Shown piece after piece: positions 18,436-27,156 of a DNA stretch of 64,000 nucleotides. Both the position numbers and the translations under genes were made by a program. Below the pieces are notes generated by a model. That model saw only the letters and a list, made by a program, of their open reading frames with translations. It had not been told where the DNA came from and did no database searches. Source of the stretch: Citrobacter freundii (GTDB lineage Bacteria; Pseudomonadota; Gammaproteobacteria; Enterobacterales; Enterobacteriaceae); the NCBI RefSeq assembly GCF_011077955.1, contig NZ_JAALBX010000007.1, positions 1 through 64,000 on the forward strand, written 5' to 3'. Within the stretch, counting starts at the first letter, position 1; every line of letters starts with the position of its first letter.

Positions 18436-19536
18436 CTACGCTTTTGCGCTGCCTTCCAGCGTGGCTTTCTGGGCGACGACGGCGGCTTTCTGCTGCATAC
18501 GGTTTTGCATCTGGTCGATAATGACCGCCACGATAATCACGATGCCTTTAATCACCATCTGCCAGAATTCACTGACGCCCATCATCACCAGCCCATCGGC
18601 AAGGAATCCAATAACAAACGCGCCAACCAGCGTGCCGACAATGGTGCCGCGTCCACCTGCAAGCGACGTGCCGCCGAGCACCACCGCCGCAATGGCGTTC
18701 ATTTCAAACGCGGTGCCGTTCGCCGGATGGCTGGCGACCAGTTGCGCAGAGACCACAATCCCGGCAATAGCGGCGCAGAAACCAGAGAGCGTATAGACCC
18801 AAATTTTCACCTGTTTGACTTTAACGCCAGAGAGTTCAGCGGCGCGTTCGTTATCGCCAATGGCGTACACATGGCGACCAAAGGGCAGGCGGCGGGCGAC
18901 ATAGGCAATGGCCAACGCCAGCACAATCATCATCCAGATAGCCCAGGGGAGGCCGAGGAAGGTTCCTGCGCCAATCTCATCAAAGCCGGTGTTGCCAAGC
19001 TGCGGGTTACCCCCAAGGCCTGGAAAGGTTTCGCCGCCGGATGTCAGCATGGCCGCGCCGCGCAGCACGTACATGGTGCCGAGCGTGCAGATAAACGGAG
19101 CGACGTTATAGCGGGTAATGATCCAGCCGTTGGTGGCGCCAATCAGGCCGCCAATCAGCAGCACCAGCGGCACAATCACCCATACGCTTGGGAAAATAGC
19201 GATGCCGAACATCGGCAGCACGATGCCTTTGGTAATAAGCCACCCGGCAATCATCCCGCACAGCCCAAGGGTGGCGCCGATGGAAAGGTCAATGCCTGCG
19301 GTGATAATCACAAACGTGATGCCCAGCGCCAGGAAGGCATTAATGGCGATGTGCTTAATCATGATGACCATACTGCCCATGGCGAGAAAATCAGGCACCA
19401 TGACCGAGAAAAAGCCCACGATTAAAAACAGCGCAATAAAGGTACGCAGTTTTAGCAGCATCAGCAGGACGTGCTCCCGCGAGCTGAACAGCGAGGCGGG
19501 TCTTGCGTTAAGCGCGACGGTCTCATTCGTTTTCAT
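18436..19536 (-). CDS. Sugar ABC transporter permease (RbsC family)
   Basis: 366 residues with eight to ten membrane segments and the family motif NGWIITRYNVAPFICTLGTMYVLRG, plus AAELSGVKVKQVKIWVY, the cytoplasmic coupling loop. The ATG at 19536 is chosen over 19590 because AAGGG precedes it and the extra residues have no match in the family. The extension would also overlap the ATPase gene. It forms the channel for the sugar brought by the binding protein. Confidence 0.9.
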   Translation of the reverse strand: MKTNETVALNARPASLFSSREHVLLMLLKLRTFIALFLIVGFFSVMVPDFLAMGSMVIMIKHIAINAFLALGITFVIITAGIDLSIGATLGLCGMIAGWLITKGIVLPMFGIAIFPSVWVIVPLVLLIGGLIGATNGWIITRYNVAPFICTLGTMYVLRGAAMLTSGGETFPGLGGNPQLGNTGFDEIGAGTFLGLPWAIWMMIVLALAIAYVARRLPFGRHVYAIGDNERAAELSGVKVKQVKIWVYTLSGFCAAIAGIVVSAQLVASHPANGTAFEMNAIAAVVLGGTSLAGGRGTIVGTLVGAFVIGFLADGLVMMGVSEFWQMVIKGIVIIVAVIIDQMQNRMQQKAAVVAQKATLEGSAKA

Positions 19537-19537
19537 A

Positions 19538-21052
19538 TCAGAACCCTTGTGCACTAGCGGAAACCAATGCCGATTCTTCGGCGTGTTCACGGGGAATATC
19601 AGCGGTGATTTTGCCGCCGGACATCACCAGGATGCGGTCGGACACCGCCATAATCTCTTTCAGATCCGAGGTGGAAAACACCACGGCGATCCCTTGCTCA
19701 GACAATTGCACCATCATGCGGAACACATCGGCTTTGGCGCCCACGTCAATCCCGCGCGTCGGTTCATCCAGCAGCAACAGTTTGGGGTTGGTGAGCAGGG
19801 AGCGGCCAATCACCACTTTTTGTTGATTACCGCCGCTCAGCGCCTGGATCTCCACATCCGGTGAGGACACTTTGATAGACAGATTGCCAATCGTGGTCGC
19901 CACCACCTGTTGCTCGTCGCGCTGTGCAATGGCGAAACCGCGTTGTAAACGCCGCCACAGGCTCGCGATAGTCAGGTTGCTGGCAACGGACGAAATGGGG
20001 AAAATCCCGGTGCGTTTACGATCTTCCGGCACCAGACTCATCCCCATACGGATGCGATCGGCGGTCGCCAGACGTGGCGGCACCGGTTTGCTGTCAAGCC
20101 ACAGTTTGCCAAGGTAGGTGCGGTTGGTGCCGAGCAGGCACTCGAAAAGCTCGGTGCGTCCTGCGCCCATCAGGCCATAGATCCCGACGATTTCCCCGGC
20201 GCGCACGTTAAAGCTCACGTCGTCCACCACCGCGATGCCGGAGGCGTTGACGCAGGTAATATGCTCGGCTTCTAAAACCGGCGCGCCAAACATACGGCCC
20301 GGCGTAAGAAAGCTGGAGACCGGCTCGCTGCCGAGCATTTCCCGCACGATCCAAGGCACGTCAATATCGCTGACCGGCGCTTGTGCCTGAAATTTACCGT
20401 CGCGCAGAATGGTTATCACATCGCCAATCGCCATCAGCTCTTCAAGTCGATGGGAGATATAAATGATGGATACGCCCTGGCGGGTAAGTTCGCGGATCAC
20501 CCGAAACAAGATTTCCACTTCGGTTTTACTCAGCGCCGACGTGGGTTCATCAAGAATTAAAATGTCCGCGTTCTCAGCGAGCGCTTTGGCAATTTCGACC
20601 AACTGCTGCTGCCCGACTTTGAGATTGGCCACCAGCTCATTAGGCGAAATGGGCTGATCGAGGCGCTTTAACAACTCGGCGCTGCGGGCAATCTGCGTGG
20701 CTTCGTCAATCGGCGTTAAGCCATGTTGCAATTCGCGACCCAGAAAAATGTTTTCCGCCACGGTCAGGTTTTCAAACAGGTTCAACTCCTGATGCACCAT
20801 GCCGATACCGTGGGCGGCGGCGTCGCGGGTATTACTGAAATGCACCACTTTGCCGTTAAGTTCAATGGTGCCAGTGCTGGGCTGCTGCACCCCGGCGAGG
20901 ATTTTCATCAGCGTGGATTTTCCCGCGCCGTTCTCGCCGATAATGACATTGACTTTGCCGCGCCAGACGCTGTAATCGATGTTATCCAGCGCAACGGTGC
21001 CTGGAAACAGCATCGACACGCCGCGGGTGCGCAAAACAATCGGATCGTCCAT
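19538..21052 (-). CDS. Sugar ABC transporter ATPase (RbsA/MglA family)
   Basis: 504 residues with two nucleotide-binding domains, as usual for ribose-type importers. The first has Walker A GENGAGKST, the signature LKVGQQQLVEIAKAL and Walker B ILILDEPTSAL. The second has a degenerate Walker A-like GLMGAGRTE, then LSGGNQQKV and LLLLDEPTRGID. The gene abuts the DUF2291 gene (last and first bases shared) and the permease, so translation is coupled. It powers uptake of the operon's sugar. Confidence 0.93.
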   Translation of the reverse strand: MDDPIVLRTRGVSMLFPGTVALDNIDYSVWRGKVNVIIGENGAGKSTLMKILAGVQQPSTGTIELNGKVVHFSNTRDAAAHGIGMVHQELNLFENLTVAENIFLGRELQHGLTPIDEATQIARSAELLKRLDQPISPNELVANLKVGQQQLVEIAKALAENADILILDEPTSALSKTEVEILFRVIRELTRQGVSIIYISHRLEELMAIGDVITILRDGKFQAQAPVSDIDVPWIVREMLGSEPVSSFLTPGRMFGAPVLEAEHITCVNASGIAVVDDVSFNVRAGEIVGIYGLMGAGRTELFECLLGTNRTYLGKLWLDSKPVPPRLATADRIRMGMSLVPEDRKRTGIFPISSVASNLTIASLWRRLQRGFAIAQRDEQQVVATTIGNLSIKVSSPDVEIQALSGGNQQKVVIGRSLLTNPKLLLLDEPTRGIDVGAKADVFRMMVQLSEQGIAVVFSTSDLKEIMAVSDRILVMSGGKITADIPREHAEESALVSASAQGF

Positions 21053-21654
21053 TATTTCGCTCCCTTCTCGATATCCAGCGCCACGGCGTCCGACAGCACG
21101 CCCTCTTTCAGGGTTCCGGCAATCAGCATCGTCACCGGCTGTTGCTGCCAGGAGGCGTCAACCGGGGGCAGGTGTTTGACCGCTTCACGGTTATAGGCTT
21201 TGGAAAGCTGAGCAAACTGGACCTGGTTGGTAAAATCTTCAAATTTAAATCCGGCGGCGTCGCGTACCGCATTGCCTCGGATAAGCGGCCCAATCTGGAC
21301 CTCCAGCGGCTTATTATTTAGCGTGACGGTAACCGACCGTTCACGGTCATGGGTGACATCGACTTTCTCGATTTTGCCGTTAAGGCGGACAAACACGCTT
21401 TCCGGCGTAGGGCTCGCAGGGCGGGCGCTCAGCGTTGCGGCATCCAGCGCATGGTCGCGCGCCGGTTTGGCAACCCGGCTGTCCCAGGTTTGTTGCGCTA
21501 TCTGCGCGGGTGTCATAGTGGCGAAACTCGCTTTCGCGTTGGGATCTGGCGGAATGACGGGTTTGCCATTCTCATCCAGATCCACCACCCGACAGGCAGT
21601 CAGCAACAGGGTACTGCAACACAGCACGCCAATACCCCATTGTTTCAACGACAT
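21052..21654 (-). CDS. DUF2291 family lipoprotein
   Basis: 200 residues with a lipoprotein signal: hydrophobic core then LLTAC, so Cys21 should be lipidated. The rest is a periplasmic domain of the DUF2291 family, whose members recur inside ribose-type ABC transporter operons. Its role is not established; an accessory role in sugar capture or transporter assembly is plausible. It lies between the binding protein (12-base gap) and the ATPase (overlap), which argues for function with the transporter. Confidence 0.82.
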   Translation of the reverse strand: MSLKQWGIGVLCCSTLLLTACRVVDLDENGKPVIPPDPNAKASFATMTPAQIAQQTWDSRVAKPARDHALDAATLSARPASPTPESVFVRLNGKIEKVDVTHDRERSVTVTLNNKPLEVQIGPLIRGNAVRDAAGFKFEDFTNQVQFAQLSKAYNREAVKHLPPVDASWQQQPVTMLIAGTLKEGVLSDAVALDIEKGAK

Positions 21655-21666
21655 ACAACCTCCGGC

Positions 21667-22644
<978 letters not shown>

Positions 22645-22770
22645 TTATTATTCAATGTAACCATATGCCCCAGAAATACATCTGTCTACGGTCAGGTGAT
22701 GGAAATGCTGAAAAGGCGAAAGCGATCACAATTTGTTCACTTATCCATCAAAAGGGGGGATAACTTGTTA

Positions 22771-22790
22771 TTTATTCGGTCTTGAATAAA
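22771..22790. promoter_or_regulatory. Inverted repeat before the SorC-type regulator
   Basis: TTTATTC and GAATAAA are arranged around a six-base spacer, 25 bases before the regulator start. It uses the same GAATA/TATTC half-site as 22622-22637 but facing the other way. Autoregulation is possible. Confidence 0.35.
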
Positions 22791-22815
22791 AATACGAGCA
22801 GACCCGGGAGGTGCT

Positions 22816-23763
22816 ATGTCAAAACAGGATGAACAACGGCTGTTGGTGAAAATCGCCACGCTCTATTACGTCGATGGCATGAAACAGTCCGAAATTGCGG
22901 CACTTCTGCAACTTTCACAGTCATTTGTTTCTCGCGCCATTACCCGCTGCCAGAAAGAGGGGGTGGTGAAGATAAGCGTTATTCAACCGCCGAATATTTT
23001 TCTGTCGCTGGAAAATGCGCTGGAACAGAAATACGGCATTCGCCAGGCGATTGTGGTGGATGTGGATGAACCTGCCTCATCAACCCAAATCAAACATGCC
23101 ATTGGCAGCGCGGCCGCGCATTATGTCGAAACGCGCCTGCGGCCCGACGATTTAGTGGGAATTTCTTCCTGGAGTAGCACCATTCGCGCCATGGTGGATG
23201 AGCTGCATCCTCAGAGCATCAAAGCGCGCGGCGTGATTCAACTGCTGGGCGGCGTCGGGCCGAACGGAAACGTACAGGCGACGATTTTGACGCAGAACCT
23301 CGCCGCGCTGCTTAGCTGCCAGGCCTGGCTTTTGCCGTCCCAGAGCATTGAGCACTCGGTGGAAGAGCGCGCGCGCCTGGTTGCCAGTCACGATGTGGCG
23401 GAAGTGGTGCGGAAATTTAGCGAAGTGGACGTGGCGATTTTAGGCATTGGCGATCTGGAACCCTCGCAGTTACTGAAAAATTCCGGTAACTATTATGGTG
23501 AAACCATGCTGCAAACGCTCGCCGCGCGCGGCGCCGTCGGCGACATTTGCCTGCATTACTACAATGCGGAAGGGGAACCGGTACTCAGCAAAGAAGAGGA
23601 CCCGGTCATCGGCATGGAGCTTAGCCAGGTGCGCGATTGCCCGCACGTGGTAGCGCTGGCAGGGGGCACTGAAAAGGTCAATGCCATTCGCGGCGCGCTG
23701 AAGGGCCGTTATATTGACGTACTGATTACTGACTATCCCACCGCCCGGGAACTCGCGGGCTAA
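22816..23763 (+). CDS. SorC/LsrR-family sugar-binding transcriptional regulator
   Basis: 315 residues with an N-terminal helix-turn-helix (MKQSEIAALLQLSQSFVSRAITR, about 21-43) and a C-terminal sugar-phosphate-binding domain related to SorC, DeoR and LsrR (LLGGVGPNGN, VAILGIGDLEPSQLL, VVALAGGTEKVNAIRGAL). Members usually repress the adjacent catabolic operon until a phosphorylated sugar binds. It is transcribed away from the transporter-isomerase operon, which it most likely controls. The inducer would be the phosphorylated product of the FGGY kinase or a later intermediate. A hairpin without a T tract follows at 23764-23785. Confidence 0.88.
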   Translation: MSKQDEQRLLVKIATLYYVDGMKQSEIAALLQLSQSFVSRAITRCQKEGVVKISVIQPPNIFLSLENALEQKYGIRQAIVVDVDEPASSTQIKHAIGSAAAHYVETRLRPDDLVGISSWSSTIRAMVDELHPQSIKARGVIQLLGGVGPNGNVQATILTQNLAALLSCQAWLLPSQSIEHSVEERARLVASHDVAEVVRKFSEVDVAILGIGDLEPSQLLKNSGNYYGETMLQTLAARGAVGDICLHYYNAEGEPVLSKEEDPVIGMELSQVRDCPHVVALAGGTEKVNAIRGALKGRYIDVLITDYPTARELAG

Positions 23764-23882
23764 CGCCCGGGCATCCGTCCGGGCGCGTTGTCGCAGATTC
23801 ACCCCAACATGAATATTTCTCACGTGCGATGAATTTTCTTCGTTTGCACGCGCGTTGCAGCCGTGTCACATTGTTTACATCT

Positions 23883-23898
23883 AGCCATCCAGATGGCT
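23883..23898. promoter_or_regulatory. Probable MetJ operator (two tandem met boxes)
   Basis: AGCCATCC directly followed by AGATGGCT matches the 8-base met box AGACGTCT at five and six positions, the normal strength for natural sites. The two together form a palindrome. It lies 60 bases before the MetE-like gene, so repression by MetJ with S-adenosylmethionine is likely. Confidence 0.5.
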
Positions 23899-23957
23899 AA
23901 AAATTCAAAATGCGAACTATCACCCTGGGCAATGACTTTCAGGGACAAGGAGACACC

Positions 23958-25061
23958 ATGCAACGTCAACTTCCACCGTACCGCGCCGATGTCGTCGGCA
24001 GTTTTTTACGCCCCGACGCGATTAAAACCGCCCGTGAACAGTATGCCCGTGGCGATATCACCGCAACGCAACTGCGCCTTATTGAAAACGACGCCATCCG
24101 CGAATGCGTTAACGCCCAGTGCGCCTGCGGCCTGACGGTGGTTACCGACGGCGAATTCCGCCGCGCCTGGTGGCATCTTGATTTCTTCGCCGCACTCCAG
24201 GGCGTTGAGCTGGTGGAAGTAAACCAGGGGATCCAGTTCACCGGTATTCAGACCAAAGCGCAAAGCGTGCGCGTGACCGGCAAAGTGGCGTTCGGCGCGC
24301 ACCCGATGCTTGAAGACTTCCGTTTCCTGAAAAGCATCAGCGGCAGCGCCGAGCCGAAAATGACCATCCCAAGCCCGAGCGTCCTGCATTTTCGCGGTGG
24401 CGCGGCGGCGATAGACAGAACCGTTTACCCGAATCTGGATGACTATTTCGCCGACCTGGCGCAGACCTGGCGCGACGCCATTCGGGCGTTTTATGACGCG
24501 GGCTGCCGCTATCTGCAACTCGACGACACCGTCTGGGCCTACCTGTGCTCAGACGCGCAACGCCAGCAAATCCGCGAGCGCGGCGATGACCCTGATGAAC
24601 TGGCACAGATCTACGCGCGGGTGCTGAATCAGGCGCTGGAAGGCAAACCGGAAGATCTCACCATCGGCCTGCATGTTTGTCGCGGTAACTTCCGTTCAAG
24701 CTGGATTGCCGAAGGCGGTTACGAGCCGGTTGCTGAGGTGCTATTCGGCACCGTCAACGTGGACGCGTTTTTCCTCGAATATGATAACGACCGCTCGGGG
24801 GATTTCTCTCCGCTGCGCTTTATTCGACCGGGCAAGCAGCAGGTGGTATTAGGCTTAATTACGACCAAACATGGTGAGCTTGAAAACCGCGACCAGATTA
24901 AAGCGCGGCTTAAAGAAGCATCGCAATACGTTGATTTAAGCCAGGTCTGCCTGAGCCCGCAGTGCGGCTTCGCCTCAACGGAAGAGGGTAACGCTATTAC
25001 GCCTGACGAACAGTGGAATAAAGTGCGTCTGGTGACGGAAATCGCCTCTGAAGTTTGGTAA
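23958..25061 (+). CDS. Cobalamin-independent methionine synthase family protein (MetE C-terminal-like)
   Basis: 367 residues equal to the C-terminal catalytic half of MetE, without the N-terminal half. Present are VVGSFLRP near the start, VVTDGEFRRAWWHLDF, YLQLDDTVW, and the zinc ligands in GLHVCRGN and LSPQCGFAS. Such stand-alone enzymes (YxjG/YxjH type) transfer a methyl group to homocysteine or a related thiol; the methyl donor is uncertain. The ATG at 23958 has AAGGAG upstream. The MetJ-like site before it supports a role in methionine supply. It is monocistronic with its own terminator. Confidence 0.87.
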   Translation: MQRQLPPYRADVVGSFLRPDAIKTAREQYARGDITATQLRLIENDAIRECVNAQCACGLTVVTDGEFRRAWWHLDFFAALQGVELVEVNQGIQFTGIQTKAQSVRVTGKVAFGAHPMLEDFRFLKSISGSAEPKMTIPSPSVLHFRGGAAAIDRTVYPNLDDYFADLAQTWRDAIRAFYDAGCRYLQLDDTVWAYLCSDAQRQQIRERGDDPDELAQIYARVLNQALEGKPEDLTIGLHVCRGNFRSSWIAEGGYEPVAEVLFGTVNVDAFFLEYDNDRSGDFSPLRFIRPGKQQVVLGLITTKHGELENRDQIKARLKEASQYVDLSQVCLSPQCGFASTEEGNAITPDEQWNKVRLVTEIASEVW

Positions 25062-25113
25062 TTATCGCGATTAATGATTGCTAATAATACGCGGCCATCA
25101 TAATTACTTATAT

Positions 25114-25141
25114 CCGCCAGTTACCACTGGCGGATTTTTTT
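25114..25141 (+). terminator. Terminator after the MetE-like gene
   Basis: CCGCCAGT pairs with ACTGGCGG around a four-base loop (TACC), followed by A and a run of T. Confidence 0.85.
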
Positions 25142-25156
25142 TAATTTATTTTCTGT

Positions 25157-25194
25157 TGCACAGCTTTAATGCAGCATTGCACCAAAATGTTTTT
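25157..25194. promoter_or_regulatory. Two NtrC-like binding sites
   Basis: TGCACAGCTTTAATGCA (25157-25173) follows the NtrC pattern TGCAC-N7-GTGCA with one mismatch. At 25178 a second site begins with a perfect left half (TGCACCAAAATG). They lie about 110-140 bases before the expected start of transcription, the usual position of NtrC enhancers. Confidence 0.55.
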
Positions 25195-25277
25195 ATTTAT
25201 TTCAAAAAGACGCGGTGAAATATCATGATGGCTGTGAAAATTATTTAACTGTATGATAAATATAGCTGTTTAATTAT

Positions 25278-25293
25278 TGGCACTGTAATTGCT
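25278..25293 (+). promoter_or_regulatory. Sigma-54 promoter of the urea amidolyase genes
   Basis: TGGCAC-TGTAA-TTGCT has the invariant GG and GC ten bases apart and matches the consensus TGGCAC-N5-TTGCW throughout. Transcription should start near 25305, before the ATG at 25334. With the NtrC-like sites upstream it indicates expression under nitrogen limitation. Confidence 0.75.
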
Positions 25294-25333
25294 TAGTTAC
25301 TCCCATCTTGTATACCAGTTGGGATGCCAGCCA

Positions 25334-27145
25334 ATGATGCCACGTAGTTCTTCGCCCGGCGTAATGACCATTAATGAATGGAAAGCAGCCTGTTCCGAAT
25401 CGCCTGAGGAAATGGCGCAATTATACCGCGCGATTATTAAGGGATTCGATAATAACGATCCTGCCTGGATTAGTTGTGCCAGCGAACAATTAATTTCTTT
25501 CCAGATAGAGCAATTAGCCCGGCAATTACGCGCCGGAAAAAGCCCGGTTGATTTCCCGCTTTGGGGCGTGCCGTTTGCGGTAAAAGATAATATCGACGTC
25601 GCAGGGTTTGAAACCACCGCCGCCTGTCCGGCTTTTGCTTACTGGCCGGAAAATGACGCCACCGTGGTGGCAAAATTAAAAGCGGCCGGGGCGATTGTGG
25701 TTGGCAAAACTAACCTCGATCAGTTCGCAACAGGGCTTGTAGGAACCCGCTCACCCTATGGCGCGGTGCCGAACAGTTTTGATGCGCGCTATGTCAGCGG
25801 CGGCTCCAGTTCCGGCTCGGCATCGGTGGTCGCGCGCGGGCTGGTGCCGTTTGCGCTTGGCACGGATACCGCCGGTTCAGGCCGCGTCCCGGCCGGTTTT
25901 AATAACATTGTCGGGCTTAAACCCACCAAAGGCTGGTTTTCGGCCCACGGTGTGGTGCCAGCCTGTCGCCTTAACGATACGGTTTCCGTTTTCGCACTTA
26001 CCGTGGATGATGCCGCGATCGTCGCCCAGATCGCAGGCGGTTATGACCCCAGTGATGCGTATTCCCGGCATAACCCGCATACCGCGCCCGCCCGGTTTGC
26101 CAGCTCACCGCGTCTGGCGGTGCCAGACAGGCTGGAGTTCTTTGGCGACGAACAAAACGAAACGGCCTTTAACCAAAGCCTGGCGCGACTCGCGGCGTTA
26201 GGCGTGCAGTGTGTACCCATTGATTTCACGCCATTTCGCCTGCTTGCCGAGCAACTCTACGCCGGGGCGTGGGTCGCTGAGCGCACCGTGGCGGTTGCGG
26301 ATACTCTGGCGAATTACCCCGACGCCATGGACCCGACGGTGCGCGGCATCGTCGAGGGCGGCAAACGCTTTAGCGCCTGTGACGCCTGGCAGGCGGAATA
26401 CACCCGCGCCGCGCTTGCCCGCGAGATAAACACCTTACTTGCCGGGTTTGATGCGCTGGTGGTTCCCACATCGCCCACCATCCACACCATCAAGGAGATG
26501 GCCGAGGAGCCGGTGCGCTATAACTCGCAGTTTGGCACTTATACCAACTTCACCAATCTTGCCGATCTCAGCGCGCTGGCGCTCCCGGGAGATTTTCGCG
26601 CTGACGGGCTTCCGGCAGGCATCACATTGATTGCACTCGCCTGGCACGACGCTGCGCTCGCCGATTTTGGCCGCCTCTGGCAGCAGGCCTTACCGCTTCC
26701 TCTGGGGGCGACGTCAAAAGCCTTGCCGACAAGCGCGCCCGCAGCGAATACCGGTTTTGTGCGCCTGGCAGTGGTCGGCGCGCACCTGCGCGGGCAGCCG
26801 CTTAATGCCCAACTCACTACCCGCAACGCGGTATTCGTTGAAGAAACCACCACGGATGCGAGCTACCAACTGTTCGCGCTGGCAAAGACTACGCCGCCTA
26901 AACCAGGGCTGGCGCGGGGCGAGCACGGGCAGCCCATCACCGTGGAACTGTGGGACGTCCCGCTGGCGCGCTTTGGCGAACTGGTGGCGGAAGTGCCCGC
27001 GCCGCTTGGTATCGGCTCGATAACGCTTATCGACGGTCGGCAGGTGAAGGGCTTTATCTGCGAGCCGTACGCCCTGGCCGACGCCACGGATATTACGTCA
27101 TGGGGCGGCTGGAAAGCCTGGCTTGCCCGTCATCACAGCGCCTGA
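25334..27145 (+). CDS. atzF: Allophanate hydrolase
   Basis: About 603 residues. The N-terminal 450 residues are an amidase-signature enzyme: Lys in FAVKDNIDVAG, and the Ser pair in VSGGSSSGSASVVA with LGTDTAGSGRVPA. The C-terminal 130 residues are the domain typical of allophanate hydrolases, with VVGAHLRGQPLN and GSITLIDGRQVKGFICEPYA. The enzyme splits allophanate to ammonia and CO2 after urea carboxylase. The start is uncertain: ATG codons at 25334, 25337 and 25364 are all possible, none with a strong ribosome site; 25334 is chosen because it lies just after the sigma-54 start. Urea carboxylase follows 11 bases later. Confidence 0.9.
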   Translation: MMPRSSSPGVMTINEWKAACSESPEEMAQLYRAIIKGFDNNDPAWISCASEQLISFQIEQLARQLRAGKSPVDFPLWGVPFAVKDNIDVAGFETTAACPAFAYWPENDATVVAKLKAAGAIVVGKTNLDQFATGLVGTRSPYGAVPNSFDARYVSGGSSSGSASVVARGLVPFALGTDTAGSGRVPAGFNNIVGLKPTKGWFSAHGVVPACRLNDTVSVFALTVDDAAIVAQIAGGYDPSDAYSRHNPHTAPARFASSPRLAVPDRLEFFGDEQNETAFNQSLARLAALGVQCVPIDFTPFRLLAEQLYAGAWVAERTVAVADTLANYPDAMDPTVRGIVEGGKRFSACDAWQAEYTRAALAREINTLLAGFDALVVPTSPTIHTIKEMAEEPVRYNSQFGTYTNFTNLADLSALALPGDFRADGLPAGITLIALAWHDAALADFGRLWQQALPLPLGATSKALPTSAPAANTGFVRLAVVGAHLRGQPLNAQLTTRNAVFVEETTTDASYQLFALAKTTPPKPGLARGEHGQPITVELWDVPLARFGELVAEVPAPLGIGSITLIDGRQVKGFICEPYALADATDITSWGGWKAWLARHHSA

Positions 27146-27156
27146 GGAGATTCGCC

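Noticed and set aside
26950-27156. N-terminal extension of the urea carboxylase frame back into the allophanate hydrolase gene
   Set aside because: The ATG at 27157 has a good ribosome site and gives the exact biotin carboxylase N-terminus (MFQRVLIANRGEIA).
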